A stretch of 64,000 bases of DNA from positions 496,001-560,000 of the forward strand of contig NZ_JAFMYW010000003.1 of NCBI RefSeq assembly GCF_017353175.1, written 5' to 3'. Both the position numbers and the translations under genes were made by a program. Shown one piece after another: positions 23,933-33,124 of this stretch; position 1 is the first letter of the stretch, and every line of letters begins with the position of its first letter. The stretch is from Fibrella forsythiae (GTDB lineage Bacteria > Bacteroidota > Bacteroidia > Cytophagales > Spirosomataceae). Below the pieces are notes generated by a model that ran no database searches, was not told the origin of the DNA, and was given only the letters and a program-made list of their open reading frames with translations.

Positions 23933-25757
23933 ATAATTTTCCGCCCGCAATTTTCTGGTCGAGCCGATCGCTGGCTTCGCCTTTTTGCCGGGCTAATTTC
24001 CACTGTTCAAGTGCTTTGGCTTTATCGCCCAACTGGAACAAAACATCACCGTAATGTTCCAGAATTGTTCCGCTGACATGCTCAGGATCTGACTGTATGG
24101 CTTTCTCCAGGAATTTCTTTGCGCCCGCGTAATCTTTCATGACGTACAACACCCAGGCGTGCGTGTCCAGGTACGTTGCATTGGTTGGGTGCAACTCTGC
24201 CAATTTTGTCGACATGGTCTTTGCCCTCGGCAAGTTTTCCTTACGTAACGACAGGAAGTAGCTGTAGTTGTTCAGCACCCGGTCGTTGATAGGATCGGCC
24301 TTCAGCGCCGCTTCATACGCTTCATCTGAGTGAACATAGTCGCGAATGCCGTTGTAAGCATCGCCCAACTCCCCGTTGATTTCAACCAGTAATTTACCGT
24401 TAGAACCTGCCAACAGTTTCCGGCTCTCCTCCAGAGCATCTACCGCCTCTTGATAGCGACGCTTGTACAGGTTTGCCGACCCGTTTGAATACCAGAGTAA
24501 TCCTTGGTTAGGAAACACTTCCAGTGCTTTTTCCGTGTGAACAAGAATGCTGTCAACCTGCGCCAGTTCGCCGTCTAGTTGCACAATGGCTCCCCAAACC
24601 TCATAGGTAGACGGGTCGAGGCGGGCGGCGCGTACGTAGGCATCGCGGGCTTCGGCTTTCTGCCCCTGTTGCATCAGCAGGTCGGCCAGCATGACCTGGG
24701 CTTTGGCGTCGTTCGGGCTCTGGCGAGTTAGCTCCTGCGCCATTTTCAGGGCGTCCTGTTTGGCGGCGGGGCTATCACCCGACGTACCTACGTAGCTCGA
24801 TAAGATCCGGGCTTTCAGACCCGCTTCCAGGTTTGGGTTGGCAAATACCTTTTGTATCGCCTGATTTGATTTGTCGAGGTTGCCTTGTTTACGATAAATA
24901 TCAGCCAGCATCATGTTGGCTTGTGGATTGTCGGGGCTGAGTTTCAGGGCGCGTTCCAGCCAAGTAGTGGCAAGCGGCACGCGGTCATTGGCCATCAGCA
25001 ACTCGGCACCTTCGACCAGAAATTCAGGGTCGGCCGGTTCGGAGGCAATCAACTTTTCGGCCTCTTCAATGGCTTTGTCTACTTTGTTCTGCTTCAGGTA
25101 AATACGTTGCTTCTGGTGGGTGATCTCTTCGTTCAGGCCCATTGCCTTCTCTACGCGGTCGTAGGTAGCCAGTGCCTTGTCGGGTTTGTCGTCGAAGAGA
25201 TAGATGGCGGCCAGTTCAACCCCATATTCGATTGTTTCGGATCCTTTCGCCAGCAGACTTTCGTAGAGTTCTTCCGCTTCGGGGTAGCGCTTCTGCTTCA
25301 CATACAGTTCGGCCACCTGCAGCAGGTAATACGCGTTATTCTTGTCGAGTTGATAGGCTTTCTGGGCGTAGGGAAGTGCTTCGGTCGTTTTGCCCGCCTT
25401 AATCATGGCCGACGCCAGGGCATACTGCGTGGCGGCATTGGCCGGGTTCTTGGCCACCATTTTTTCGAGGGCTGTGATTGCCTTCGTTGGTTCATCAACG
25501 AGCAGGAACCGGTAGGCATCGGTAAACTCGGTTTCCTCGGCAACGGCCTTATCTGACTTCACCGCCGGTTGAGCAATGGCCCCATTGTCGATGGCAGTCA
25601 CGGGTGTCGGCTGGCTGAGTGCCGGGACAGTCTTGCGTTGGGCCAGTGTCGTAGCGGGCAGGGAAAGACACAAGCCAACCAGCAGGGAAGGCCACAGTTT
25701 TCGTACTCCGGCGAAAGGCAGAGTAAGTGGGCTACAGGATGTGAAAATCAACGGCAT
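23925..25757 (-). CDS. Large TPR-repeat periplasmic protein
   Basis: Starting at ATG 25757 this is 610 residues with a signal segment (LWPSLLVGLCLSLPATTLAQ) and then about 13 tetratricopeptide units from roughly residue 70 to the end, such as ATQYALASAMIKAGKTTEAL and NPQANMMLADIYRKQGNLDK. The frame also opens at a TTG 21 bases earlier. TPR arrays hold partner proteins. The last unit is followed by a basic KKL-type end (QKIAGGKLYE). It is the first gene of the TPR-DUF4292-EnvC-like set and may scaffold an envelope complex. No enzymatic domain is visible. Confidence 0.85.
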   Translation of the reverse strand: MPLIFTSCSPLTLPFAGVRKLWPSLLVGLCLSLPATTLAQRKTVPALSQPTPVTAIDNGAIAQPAVKSDKAVAEETEFTDAYRFLLVDEPTKAITALEKMVAKNPANAATQYALASAMIKAGKTTEALPYAQKAYQLDKNNAYYLLQVAELYVKQKRYPEAEELYESLLAKGSETIEYGVELAAIYLFDDKPDKALATYDRVEKAMGLNEEITHQKQRIYLKQNKVDKAIEEAEKLIASEPADPEFLVEGAELLMANDRVPLATTWLERALKLSPDNPQANMMLADIYRKQGNLDKSNQAIQKVFANPNLEAGLKARILSSYVGTSGDSPAAKQDALKMAQELTRQSPNDAKAQVMLADLLMQQGQKAEARDAYVRAARLDPSTYEVWGAIVQLDGELAQVDSILVHTEKALEVFPNQGLLWYSNGSANLYKRRYQEAVDALEESRKLLAGSNGKLLVEINGELGDAYNGIRDYVHSDEAYEAALKADPINDRVLNNYSYFLSLRKENLPRAKTMSTKLAELHPTNATYLDTHAWVLYVMKDYAGAKKFLEKAIQSDPEHVSGTILEHYGDVLFQLGDKAKALEQWKLARQKGEASDRLDQKIAGGKLYE

Positions 25758-25827
25758 AACGAGTAAATACACTATCAACGCCCCGGTCTAGTCTGGTATT
25801 GCTGGAAAACGGTATAGGCAAGGTAAA

Positions 25828-25835
25828 CAAATGTA
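25828..25835 (-). promoter_or_regulatory. -7 box candidate for the TPR-DUF4292-EnvC operon
   Basis: The minus strand reads TACATTTG (CAAATGTA on plus), a perfect TAnnTTTG, about 71 bases from the chosen ATG. No good TTTG lies 19-21 bases further up, so this is half a promoter. The remaining divergent gap to the CotH gene (25836-25967) has no other clear signal. Confidence 0.35.
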
Positions 25836-25967
25836 CAGCCAAACCCGCAAACTACCTTTCCCTTAACTGGTTCTGTGAGCAAACGCCGTACCAGCACCAC
25901 AAGTAGCTAGCCTGTGGCCCATGCCTTTCCACAGAAGCCCGATGGCTGTTCTATCTCCGCTGCTCCT

Positions 25968-27596
25968 ATGACCACCTTTCGTTTTCTATGCCTGGGCATG
26001 CTGCTTCTGCCGACATTGGTAAAAAGCCAGTCATTCTTTGATTCGAATCTGCCCATTCTGCTGATCGATACCCGCGGTGGAACGATTGTAGATGACCCGA
26101 AAATTGTGGCCGAGATGCGTGTCATTGACAATGGCAACGGCAAACGTAATGTCATCACAGACAAGGCTTCGTTTAGCAGCGTCATCGGCATTGAACTGCG
26201 CGGAGCCTCGTCGCAGGTGCTTTTCCCGAAGAAACCATACGGTATTGAGCTGCGCGATTCAACAGGCGTAAACTCTGTAACAAAATCTGTGTTGGGTATG
26301 CCCGCTGAGAGCGATTGGGTATTGAACGCAACTTATAACGACAAAACGCTGGTGCGCGAAACGCTGACCTATGATTTTTACCGCAAGATGAGCCCATACT
26401 ACGCGTCACGCTTCAGGTACTGCGAACTGGTGCTGAACGGCGAATACCGGGGAATCTACATCCTGATGGAGCGGCTAAAGCGGGATAAGAACCGGGTGAA
26501 CATTTCCAGTATCAAGAAAACCGATATTACGGGCGATGCCGTTACGGGGGGCTATATTCTGAAGATTGATAAAACGGAAGGTTCCCCTTCAGTTACCTGG
26601 ACATCGCCCTATTCTGCGGGCTCATCGCGGGTGCCGGTTCGTATCCAGATTGATCGGCCTAAGCCGGAAGACCTGGCCCCCGAGCAAATTCAGTATATAA
26701 CCAGGTACGTTACTGATTTCGAAAATGCACTGAATGGACCTGATTTTGCGGATCCCGACAAGGGGTTCAGGAAGTTTGCTGATGAGGACTCGTTCATCGA
26801 TTACCTGTTACTGACCGAAATCTGCCGGAACGTAGATGGATATCGGTTAAGCGCCTATTTCTATAAAGACCGGGATTCTAAAAATCCTAAAATCGTGATG
26901 GGCCCTATCTGGGATTATAACCTGACCTATGGAAATGCCGACTACTGCAACGGGAATAGCTACACCGGATGGGCCTTCGATTTTAATACCGTTTGCCCGC
27001 AAGACGTTTACTCCATTCCGTTCTGGTGGAAACGGATGCTACAGGACCTCACCTTCGGCAAGAAGGTAAAAGCAAAGTATAAAGCCCTGCGGCAGACAGT
27101 GCTGACGCCCCAGCGATTAGGCGCTTTCGTCGATTCAACAACGACGCTGGTGACAGAAGCCCGAATCCGCAACTTTACGAAGTGGCCGGTCATTGGCGTC
27201 TATGTGTGGCCAAACGGTTACGTTGGCTCAACTTACCAGAAAGAAGTAGATTACCTGAAAGACTGGATTACGCAACGCCTGGGCTGGATGGATGTGGCCA
27301 TCGAGCAATTTGGCATGGCTCCGCTGGCTACTGAACCCAGTGCGTTACGTTTGGGACCAAACCCGTCTATTGGTGATGTGCTGGTGACTCTCCCGCTTCC
27401 CGACCCTACCGACGTAGCCTTGACGTTGACTGATATGCAGGGGCTTTCCGTCTATCAGGTACGTTGGCCTAATCAGTCCGCAGGTACGTTCGAGCGAACG
27501 CTGTCTGCCCATCAGTTCACCCGTGGGCCAGGTACGTATGTGCTAACCGTGACCACGCAAAGCGGGCCGGTATCGAAGGTGATTGTGCGGTATTGA
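25968..27596 (+). CDS. CotH-family protein with type IX secretion C-terminal domain
   Basis: With start at ATG 25968 this is 542 residues: signal peptide (MTTFRFLCLGMLLLPTLVKSQ), a CotH kinase-like domain (IELRGASSQVLFPKKPYGIEL, LNGEYRGIYILMERLKRDKNRVNIS, GGYILKIDKTEG, MGPIWDYNLTYGN) and a C-terminal domain of about 80 residues (LGPNPSIGDVLVTLPLP ... GTYVLTVTTQSGPVSKVIVRY) of the type A T9SS sorting kind. CotH proteins are atypical protein kinases first known from spore coats. This copy is probably exported and anchored or released at the cell surface. The IWDYNLTYGN segment corresponds to the catalytic DxN-type loop. Substrate unknown. Confidence 0.88.
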   Translation: MTTFRFLCLGMLLLPTLVKSQSFFDSNLPILLIDTRGGTIVDDPKIVAEMRVIDNGNGKRNVITDKASFSSVIGIELRGASSQVLFPKKPYGIELRDSTGVNSVTKSVLGMPAESDWVLNATYNDKTLVRETLTYDFYRKMSPYYASRFRYCELVLNGEYRGIYILMERLKRDKNRVNISSIKKTDITGDAVTGGYILKIDKTEGSPSVTWTSPYSAGSSRVPVRIQIDRPKPEDLAPEQIQYITRYVTDFENALNGPDFADPDKGFRKFADEDSFIDYLLLTEICRNVDGYRLSAYFYKDRDSKNPKIVMGPIWDYNLTYGNADYCNGNSYTGWAFDFNTVCPQDVYSIPFWWKRMLQDLTFGKKVKAKYKALRQTVLTPQRLGAFVDSTTTLVTEARIRNFTKWPVIGVYVWPNGYVGSTYQKEVDYLKDWITQRLGWMDVAIEQFGMAPLATEPSALRLGPNPSIGDVLVTLPLPDPTDVALTLTDMQGLSVYQVRWPNQSAGTFERTLSAHQFTRGPGTYVLTVTTQSGPVSKVIVRY

Positions 27597-27620
27597 GGTA
27601 TCTGTTCTGATACCGAACGA

Positions 27621-29321
27621 TCACAGATGCTCAATTTTAAGTTCTACGCGCCGGTTTTTTGCTTTCTCTGGCGAGTCATTTGAAACAATTGGCTGATCTG
27701 GTCCGTAGCCTGCCGTTTTAGTGCGACCAGCCTCGATTCCTTGCCGAATCAGGTAGCTTTTGCAGGCAGCGGCCCGTGCTTTAGACAACGTTAGATTCAG
27801 GTTGCGCGACCCTTCGTTTGAGGTGTGGCCCGACAATTCTATAGTTACCGTCTCATGAGACTGCATCCAGGCCACCACTTTATCCAGTTCCGCTCTTCCG
27901 GCTGGTAATAAGTCGCTGCGACTTTGTTCAAACTGAATATTCTCCAGAACAATCCGGTCACCTTCGCGCATGGGCGTGTTCCCTAGCACAACAGATGCAC
28001 TGGTTCTAAGCACCGGAACTGGTTTCAGATAGACAACCAGAGACTGGCAGTCTGACAAGCGTTTTATTTCGGTCTCCAGGCTGTCAGGCATATAATTCGG
28101 CGCCTCGGTGATCAGACTGATGTAGCGGCCGGCAGTAAGGTTAAGGAGCGAGAATCGCCCTTCCCGATCGGTAACAAGTTGCTGGCTTCCCACGGTCAAT
28201 GTGGCTCCGGTGATGGCAGTTCGCTTGTCTGCATCGACAACGAGCCCGCAGATGCGTTGATACTGAGGTGTAGGCACGGGAGCCACCACAGACGGTTTAG
28301 GAGTGGGAGAAATTGGTATTACTGCGGGTACTGTTTTAGACTGCTGCGCCATAACCGGGTGTTCTTCTGGTGCGTAACCTGTTGTGTCGTACGGAACGTT
28401 AGATAGTGCCAGCCGCTGTGCCCCGGTATTGGCCGGAACGGCAACATCATCAGTAAAATCTAACTCAACGGTTGATAATCCTTCCGGAACATACAATTGA
28501 ACAACTGTTCGGCTGTAGCCTGCCGGAAAATAGCGGATATAATATCCATCAGGATGTTTAGACCATCGCCCACGGCGTACGTCGGGATTATCGACAAGGG
28601 CCGGGCCTGCCAGCATGGCCAGTTGTTCTATATCCTGGAAACTGCTCTGCGCCTGACCAATTAATTCACGAATCTGATGTTCGGCACTAAATATACTGCG
28701 CAGACTGGCGGTTATTTCTGGCGAATCGATTAGTGACAGAGCAATGCCCATAAGGGCCTGTTTGTTTAGCCGAAGCAATTGCGAAGGAGTCAGCAGGGTA
28801 GTAGCTACCCCAACCAGTTCACTATTCATTGTGCTGAAGTCACTACGGGCAATAATAGCCCACAGCAGGAGCTGTACCTGGTGTTGATCTATTTCGCTAT
28901 GCCGGGCCGACTCGGCCAGTACCGTTGCAACGATGTCTTTTTGGCGACCCAGTAGTGGAGCATACAGGTAGCCATCGCCGTTACTGGGCGCGTGAGTACC
29001 CGCCCTGATGCAATAACTTCGGCTACGGAGTTCGTAAAAACCGGGCGTCAGGATGTACCCACCTGTTGCAGATCGAGGGCGGCGGTGAATCGGGCGGAAC
29101 GTTTGGTCATTACCAAACGAATCGTTTAAGTCTATCCGCTTATCTGCATCGCGTATACTGGTCGTTATCGGCTCATTTTTAATCCACCTGTTCACCACAC
29201 CCTTCCCCAAAAGGCTATTGAATGTAGCACTAAGATCATTGCTCGTTTGGGCAGTGGCCGTACCTGATAAAAGTATGGCCAGCGACAGCCAGCTTAACCG
29301 GAGGTAGCTTAGTCGTATCAT
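27621..29321 (-). CDS. OmpA-domain protein with carboxypeptidase-regulatory-like repeat
   Basis: This 566-residue protein has a signal peptide (LSWLSLAILLSGTATAQ). An N-terminal region of about 310 residues is of no recognised family; it has a conserved-looking core (YCIRAGTHAPSNGDGYLYAPLLG, QVQLLLWAIIARSDFS, YYIRYFPAGYSRTVVQLYVP). A CarboxypepD_reg/beta-sandwich unit follows (ICGLVVDADKRTAITGATLTV, about 350-430). The C-terminal OmpA domain has FEQSRSDLLPAGRAELDKVVAWM and the peptidoglycan-binding motif LSGHTSNEGSRNLNLTLSKARA, ending in NRRVELKIE. It closes the envelope-gene set. The last domain should anchor to peptidoglycan; the role of the first is unknown. Confidence 0.82.
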   Translation of the reverse strand: MIRLSYLRLSWLSLAILLSGTATAQTSNDLSATFNSLLGKGVVNRWIKNEPITTSIRDADKRIDLNDSFGNDQTFRPIHRRPRSATGGYILTPGFYELRSRSYCIRAGTHAPSNGDGYLYAPLLGRQKDIVATVLAESARHSEIDQHQVQLLLWAIIARSDFSTMNSELVGVATTLLTPSQLLRLNKQALMGIALSLIDSPEITASLRSIFSAEHQIRELIGQAQSSFQDIEQLAMLAGPALVDNPDVRRGRWSKHPDGYYIRYFPAGYSRTVVQLYVPEGLSTVELDFTDDVAVPANTGAQRLALSNVPYDTTGYAPEEHPVMAQQSKTVPAVIPISPTPKPSVVAPVPTPQYQRICGLVVDADKRTAITGATLTVGSQQLVTDREGRFSLLNLTAGRYISLITEAPNYMPDSLETEIKRLSDCQSLVVYLKPVPVLRTSASVVLGNTPMREGDRIVLENIQFEQSRSDLLPAGRAELDKVVAWMQSHETVTIELSGHTSNEGSRNLNLTLSKARAAACKSYLIRQGIEAGRTKTAGYGPDQPIVSNDSPEKAKNRRVELKIEHL

Positions 29322-29332
29322 TCATTCCGGGG

Positions 29333-29923
29333 CTATCGGGAGGAGCGCGAGGGTGAATTCTGGGTAATAATCTCGTAAAACAGCCAGGCGAGCAGGCCTA
29401 CATTGGCCGATTTTACCAGATAGAATACCGGCTGAGGCAGCAATTCCATTGCGCCGATAAATAGCTCTGCCACAAAACCCACCACAACCGCTGTAACAAG
29501 CGGCTGGTTGACCGTGCGTCGTAGTCCCCAGATGTCAATAAAAGTTATCATTATGCCAATCGCTTCCAGAATTCCTGTTAGCCAGGTTGCAACTGAAGCT
29601 GTGAAGCCAGTAATGACGAAAGGCAGCAAGCCTATCAGCTTCGTCAGAAGCAGCAGACTTGCTCCGCGACGTACCCACGTGAGCTGATAGAGCCGCCCCA
29701 CCTGTAATAAACCCCAATACATGACAATTTTGCATCCGTATACAAAAACGGCACCCGCAAAACCCAGTTTTACGAGCAGAAACAGGTAAGAAACGGCCGA
29801 GCCGGCCATGGCGCCCAGTGCCGCTATGGTCAGGTCATTTGTGAGTGTGCCGCTCAGGAAAAAGCCTGACCTGGCTGTGGCACTGGGCGCATTGGCTGTG
29901 TGCGATTCGCTGGCTGGTATCAT
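29333..29923 (-). CDS. Multi-pass membrane protein of unknown function
   Basis: This 196-residue protein has a Ser/Thr/Ala-rich N-terminus and about four membrane helices (LTIAALGAMAGSAVSYLFLLV, GFAGAVFVYGCKIVMYWGLL, ASLLLLTKLIGLLPFVITGF, TAVVVGFVAELFIGAMELL, and a last VYLVKSANVGLLAWLFYEII segment). A short hydrophilic tail ends NSPSRSSR. No family is recognised. It overlaps the upstream gene by four bases (ATGA) and is followed 11 bases later by the OmpA-domain gene, so it is firmly in the same operon. Its probable site is the inner membrane. Confidence 0.75.
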   Translation of the reverse strand: MIPASESHTANAPSATARSGFFLSGTLTNDLTIAALGAMAGSAVSYLFLLVKLGFAGAVFVYGCKIVMYWGLLQVGRLYQLTWVRRGASLLLLTKLIGLLPFVITGFTASVATWLTGILEAIGIMITFIDIWGLRRTVNQPLVTAVVVGFVAELFIGAMELLPQPVFYLVKSANVGLLAWLFYEIITQNSPSRSSR

Positions 29924-30507
29924 GGCTGAATAGGCGTGGTTTTACCGTTGATCGTAACGTTGCCGGAAAGCTGCTCAACACCGTATGTCTCAGCTGGGCT
30001 AATAAAATCGAGTTGTACGTATACTGGCTGGTTACTGCCCGATGCACTGACGCTACCCTGCACTTTGTACCTACCCGCTTTTTGCGTTTCGGTAGTTGCA
30101 TTCGACAGCTCAATGTCAAGTGGGCCCCCGTTCAGGATTACTCCGGATGAATGCTGGTAGTTCTGAAAATACAGTTTGCCGCCAACACGTGGTGTACCCC
30201 CAAAAATGAGCGCGCCTAATCCAGCACCAACATCACGGAGCTCAACGCTGCCTTCGTTGTTCCTGCCATCTTTAGTGAAGATAAGGGTCATATTTTTCAG
30301 CCCTTTATCATCATGAAAAACGCTCATCAGCCCGTCGCCGATAGCCGTAGCAATGGAAGCGGGCTGGTTGGCCACCCACCCGCCGGTAATGGCTTTGATG
30401 CCCGCCATCAACAAAATAAGGCAGGCGAAAATGAAGACTGGCCGGGGTACCTGGCTGTTTGTAACCCAGTGCCCAATGGTACTGGTGGTGGTTTTATCCT
30501 GCTCCAT
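29920..30507 (-). CDS. Membrane-anchored protein with extracytoplasmic beta domain, unknown
   Basis: This 195-residue protein has a short N-terminal cytoplasmic part, one helix (PVFIFACLILLMAGIKAITGGW), then an exported domain of about 150 residues with many short strands (VELRDVGAGLGALIFGG, LYFQNYQHSSGVILNGGPLDIELSN, YKVQGSVSASGSNQPVYVQLDFISP, GNVTINGKTTPIQP). No known domain is recognised. It is five bases downstream of the coil gene and overlaps the multi-pass gene. It may be a periplasmic subunit of an inner-membrane complex. Confidence 0.7.
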   Translation of the reverse strand: MEQDKTTTSTIGHWVTNSQVPRPVFIFACLILLMAGIKAITGGWVANQPASIATAIGDGLMSVFHDDKGLKNMTLIFTKDGRNNEGSVELRDVGAGLGALIFGGTPRVGGKLYFQNYQHSSGVILNGGPLDIELSNATTETQKAGRYKVQGSVSASGSNQPVYVQLDFISPAETYGVEQLSGNVTINGKTTPIQP

Positions 30508-30512
30508 TGGTA

Positions 30513-30956
30513 TCAGTAGCCTTGCTCGGCTTTACGTTGATCATAATATTGCTGGTCTTCGGCTTTTTTCTGTTCGCGTGCATCGTTCATGTCCTGCTCT
30601 CTCTGGTCTCGTTCATCGGCCCGGCGTTGTTCGTCTTCTTTCCAGTATCGTTCCTGATTTTGCTGGTCAGACGCCTGTTGATTGGCTTTGGCATCCTCCA
30701 CCTCACGCTGGTTTCGGGCAGCCGATCCACCACCGCTAAACAGATTGAGCAGTGAGCCTGCAAGCCCCCACACATTGGCGTTTTCTTCGGCTACAGGCCT
30801 GAACCCACCAGACTGCCCAGCCAACTGCGCATTGGCCGTTTCCTGCGATCGGCCGCCCAATGTCCATAGTTTAACGAGGAGTAACCCCGTAAGTAGCAAC
30901 AAACTAATCCGAAACCGGGCATTGCTTCCCGTTGTTGTTTGATGGCTGTCGTTCAT
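30513..30956 (-). CDS. Single-pass membrane protein with charged coiled-coil tail
   Basis: This 147-residue protein has one helix near the N-terminus (RISLLLLTGLLLVKLWTLGG), a Gly/Ala-rich central stretch (NVWGLAGSLLNLFSGGGSA) and a strongly charged tail of about 60 residues with repeats of DQQNQER, DERDQREQDMNDAREQKKAEDQQ, which is a likely coiled coil. No domain name applies. The tail should lie in the periplasm if the N-terminus stays inside. Its position between a lipoprotein and two membrane proteins suggests a linker in an envelope complex. Confidence 0.7.
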   Translation of the reverse strand: MNDSHQTTTGSNARFRISLLLLTGLLLVKLWTLGGRSQETANAQLAGQSGGFRPVAEENANVWGLAGSLLNLFSGGGSAARNQREVEDAKANQQASDQQNQERYWKEDEQRRADERDQREQDMNDAREQKKAEDQQYYDQRKAEQGY

Positions 30957-30993
30957 GCCTTTCTGAGGAAATAGTTAGTGACAGTAAGAGGTG

Positions 30994-31704
30994 TTACAGA
31001 CCATCTGGAACGATAGACGTAATACGTCCCTGTTCTGGCTTGCTGGCCGTGGCTGCCAGACGGAAATTGGTAATTCGTTCAGAAAACCCGTCGCTATCCT
31101 TAAACGCTCGCCCTGTATTGATGGGGATTAATTCATTGTTAGGGTCGCCGTAATCTTCCAGCATAAACAGCGTAGACTCCAGGTTACGAATGCCGGTAGT
31201 CGTTAACTCGCCGGAATACACTTCTACTGTGCGGCTACGGGTCGTATTCGTTGTGCGCTTAGTCTCAAGGATGACAAACAAGGAGAAGAAATTGCCATTT
31301 CCTGCCAGGTACGTTCCCTGACCGGTGGATGTAGCCGCTACGCTGCCGGTGCTTTTACTGATCGACTTTGTATCAAGTGAAGCAGTTAGGTTTGCACTGT
31401 TTTGTGCGTATACCTTAATCTTGTAATCGTTGAAGCCATCTGGTTTAACTGGTTCATTTGGAACGCTACTCTTCGTCATATAAAGCGGGGCGAGGAGGTA
31501 GGCTCCTTCAATGTTGGGCGGGTTACGTCCTTCGTAAATGGTGACACCCAATTCGCGGACTTTCGCAATGGTTTCTGCCGGAACAAGACGGAGAATATCC
31601 GTACTGAAATCATACCCGGATGGTTGAATGACTTCCCGTTTTATGGTGCAACCGGCCAGGAAGATCAGTAACCCTCCGATGCAGAGTAAGTATTTAATTT
31701 TCAT
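30994..31704 (-). CDS. Lipoprotein of the envelope operon, unknown function
   Basis: This 236-residue protein has a lipobox (LLIFLAGC, Cys19) after MKIKYLLCIGG. The mature part has an alternating pattern (RELGVTIYEGRNPPNIEGAYLLAPLYM, FNDYKIKVYAQN, NFFSLFVILETKRTTNTTRSRTVEVYSGELT), a beta-rich fold without a name that I recognise. The YLLAPLYM segment resembles the YLYAPLLG of the OmpA gene at the operon end, which may be chance. It sits 37 bases upstream of the coil gene. Outer-membrane anchoring is likely in this phylum. Confidence 0.75.
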   Translation of the reverse strand: MKIKYLLCIGGLLIFLAGCTIKREVIQPSGYDFSTDILRLVPAETIAKVRELGVTIYEGRNPPNIEGAYLLAPLYMTKSSVPNEPVKPDGFNDYKIKVYAQNSANLTASLDTKSISKSTGSVAATSTGQGTYLAGNGNFFSLFVILETKRTTNTTRSRTVEVYSGELTTTGIRNLESTLFMLEDYGDPNNELIPINTGRAFKDSDGFSERITNFRLAATASKPEQGRITSIVPDGL

Positions 31705-31725
31705 GTTGTTAGCGTGGTTAATGTA

Positions 31726-33051
31726 TTAGAGCGAAAAGCCAAGGCCGAGTTTCAGACCGGCGTAGTTCATGGCCGGAACACCATACTGTTTGTCCCAGGT
31801 TGCTTTTTGGTGTACCCGGTAAAATAGCCCTGCATCAAACCAGACCCGTTTTTTGTGGTCAGTGGTGTAGCCTAGTGTACCCCCTAAACTCGTTTGCAGG
31901 CCGGTAAACCTCTCCCGCACGTCGTCGAAACCAGCATTGATTGTCAGTAGGTTGATGCCCCCTTCCGGCATCAGGTAAACCGCCTTCGTGATGTATACCG
32001 GAATGGTAACCGAGAGTGGAATCTGGGTTGCATCACTGTTATACCGACGAATTACCGGGCCATCCGAGCTTGTTTTGTACTCAACCAGGGTCGACCAGCG
32101 CCAGTAGCCCGTTTGTAAGCCGACACTAATTCGGTTCGAGAGGCGGTATCCAGCCAATAGATTACCACCAAAGCCGAGCACATGAGCATAACCAATTGTT
32201 TTGCTGGTCCAGGCTGGGTTTTCTCCCAGCATATAGCCTGCACCGGCCTGTATAACCAGATACAGTGGTGATACCCGTTTTTGCCGGATTTGTGCCGCAG
32301 GCGCAGCCGATACCGGCGGTGTACTCTCTTTTGGCGGCGGCGGACAGTCGAGTAGTTTAACCCGATTGTCAGCATAAATGAGCTTCAGCACTTTATCGCA
32401 AGGCAACTCAAGTAAGGGGGTGTTCTCGTCGATTTTGTAGAGTACCGATTGGGTTTGTTCATTCAGATAGACCAGTGCCGCCGGAATGATCTGCCCGTCG
32501 CGGAGGTAAATTTTGGTTATCTGCCCGTTATCCAGCCCCACAAACTGCATCTCAACACGTCGGTTCAGTGTACGGCCAGCATCGGTCGTGTTAGGTGCCA
32601 CCGGGTGCCCTTCGCCATAGCCCCGAAACGTAACCCGTTTGGCGGTGACCATACCCGCTCCAACAAGCCGATTGCGGACAGCCTGCGCCCGGTTCTGCGA
32701 TAACGTCAGGTTACGTTGTGGTGGACCAACATTATCAGTGTGTCCCCCGATTTCGAGCATAACCGCCGGAATTTTATTCAGTACACCAGCAATAGTGTCC
32801 AGATAAGCGGCACTGCTAGCGGTCAGCACAAACGAATTGGTTTCGAAATTGATATCCTGAAGTTTGATTTTCACCCCTTTAAGCGTTGGTTGATTTCGGA
32901 GCGAATCCAGAATCAATCGAAGCGTGGTGGTTGCCGGTACTGTTGTGTCAGCCAGCATACTGGCGGCGAAAACGGGCTTGATAACCGGTTTTGCTACAGC
33001 AGGAGCAAGCAGGAACGTACCTACCAGCAGGTATAGAAAAAGTTTGATCAT
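31726..33051 (-). CDS. OmpA-domain protein with reversed order and C-terminal beta-barrel
   Basis: With start at ATG 33051 this is 441 residues: signal peptide (MIKLFLYLLVGTFLLAPAVA), an N-terminal OmpA domain (INFETNSFVLTASSAAYLDTIA, IGGHTDNVGPPQRNLTLSQNRAQAV, and NRRVEMQFV, about 60-165), a linker with Pro-rich CPPPPKES, and a C-terminal region with barrel-like strands (LYLVIQAGAGYMLGEN, VLGFGGNLLAGYRLSNRISVGLQTGYWRW) ending GLKLGLGFSL, an aromatic/hydrophobic end. OmpA proteins usually carry the barrel first, so the order is reversed. It would tie an outer-membrane barrel to peptidoglycan. The longer frame to 33207 adds 52 residues with no signal. Confidence 0.83.
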   Translation of the reverse strand: MIKLFLYLLVGTFLLAPAVAKPVIKPVFAASMLADTTVPATTTLRLILDSLRNQPTLKGVKIKLQDINFETNSFVLTASSAAYLDTIAGVLNKIPAVMLEIGGHTDNVGPPQRNLTLSQNRAQAVRNRLVGAGMVTAKRVTFRGYGEGHPVAPNTTDAGRTLNRRVEMQFVGLDNGQITKIYLRDGQIIPAALVYLNEQTQSVLYKIDENTPLLELPCDKVLKLIYADNRVKLLDCPPPPKESTPPVSAAPAAQIRQKRVSPLYLVIQAGAGYMLGENPAWTSKTIGYAHVLGFGGNLLAGYRLSNRISVGLQTGYWRWSTLVEYKTSSDGPVIRRYNSDATQIPLSVTIPVYITKAVYLMPEGGINLLTINAGFDDVRERFTGLQTSLGGTLGYTTDHKKRVWFDAGLFYRVHQKATWDKQYGVPAMNYAGLKLGLGFSL

Positions 33052-33124
33052 AAACGGGTAGAGATAGAATGCAGATAGCCAGCTTAGTTGGGCCGAAACC
33101 ATACAGCTTCGGCCCGAACAGGTA

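Noticed and set aside
24885-25556. 223-codon frame antisense to the TPR gene
   Set aside because: It is a shadow of the TPR repeats; the opposite strand has coherent TPR motifs throughout.
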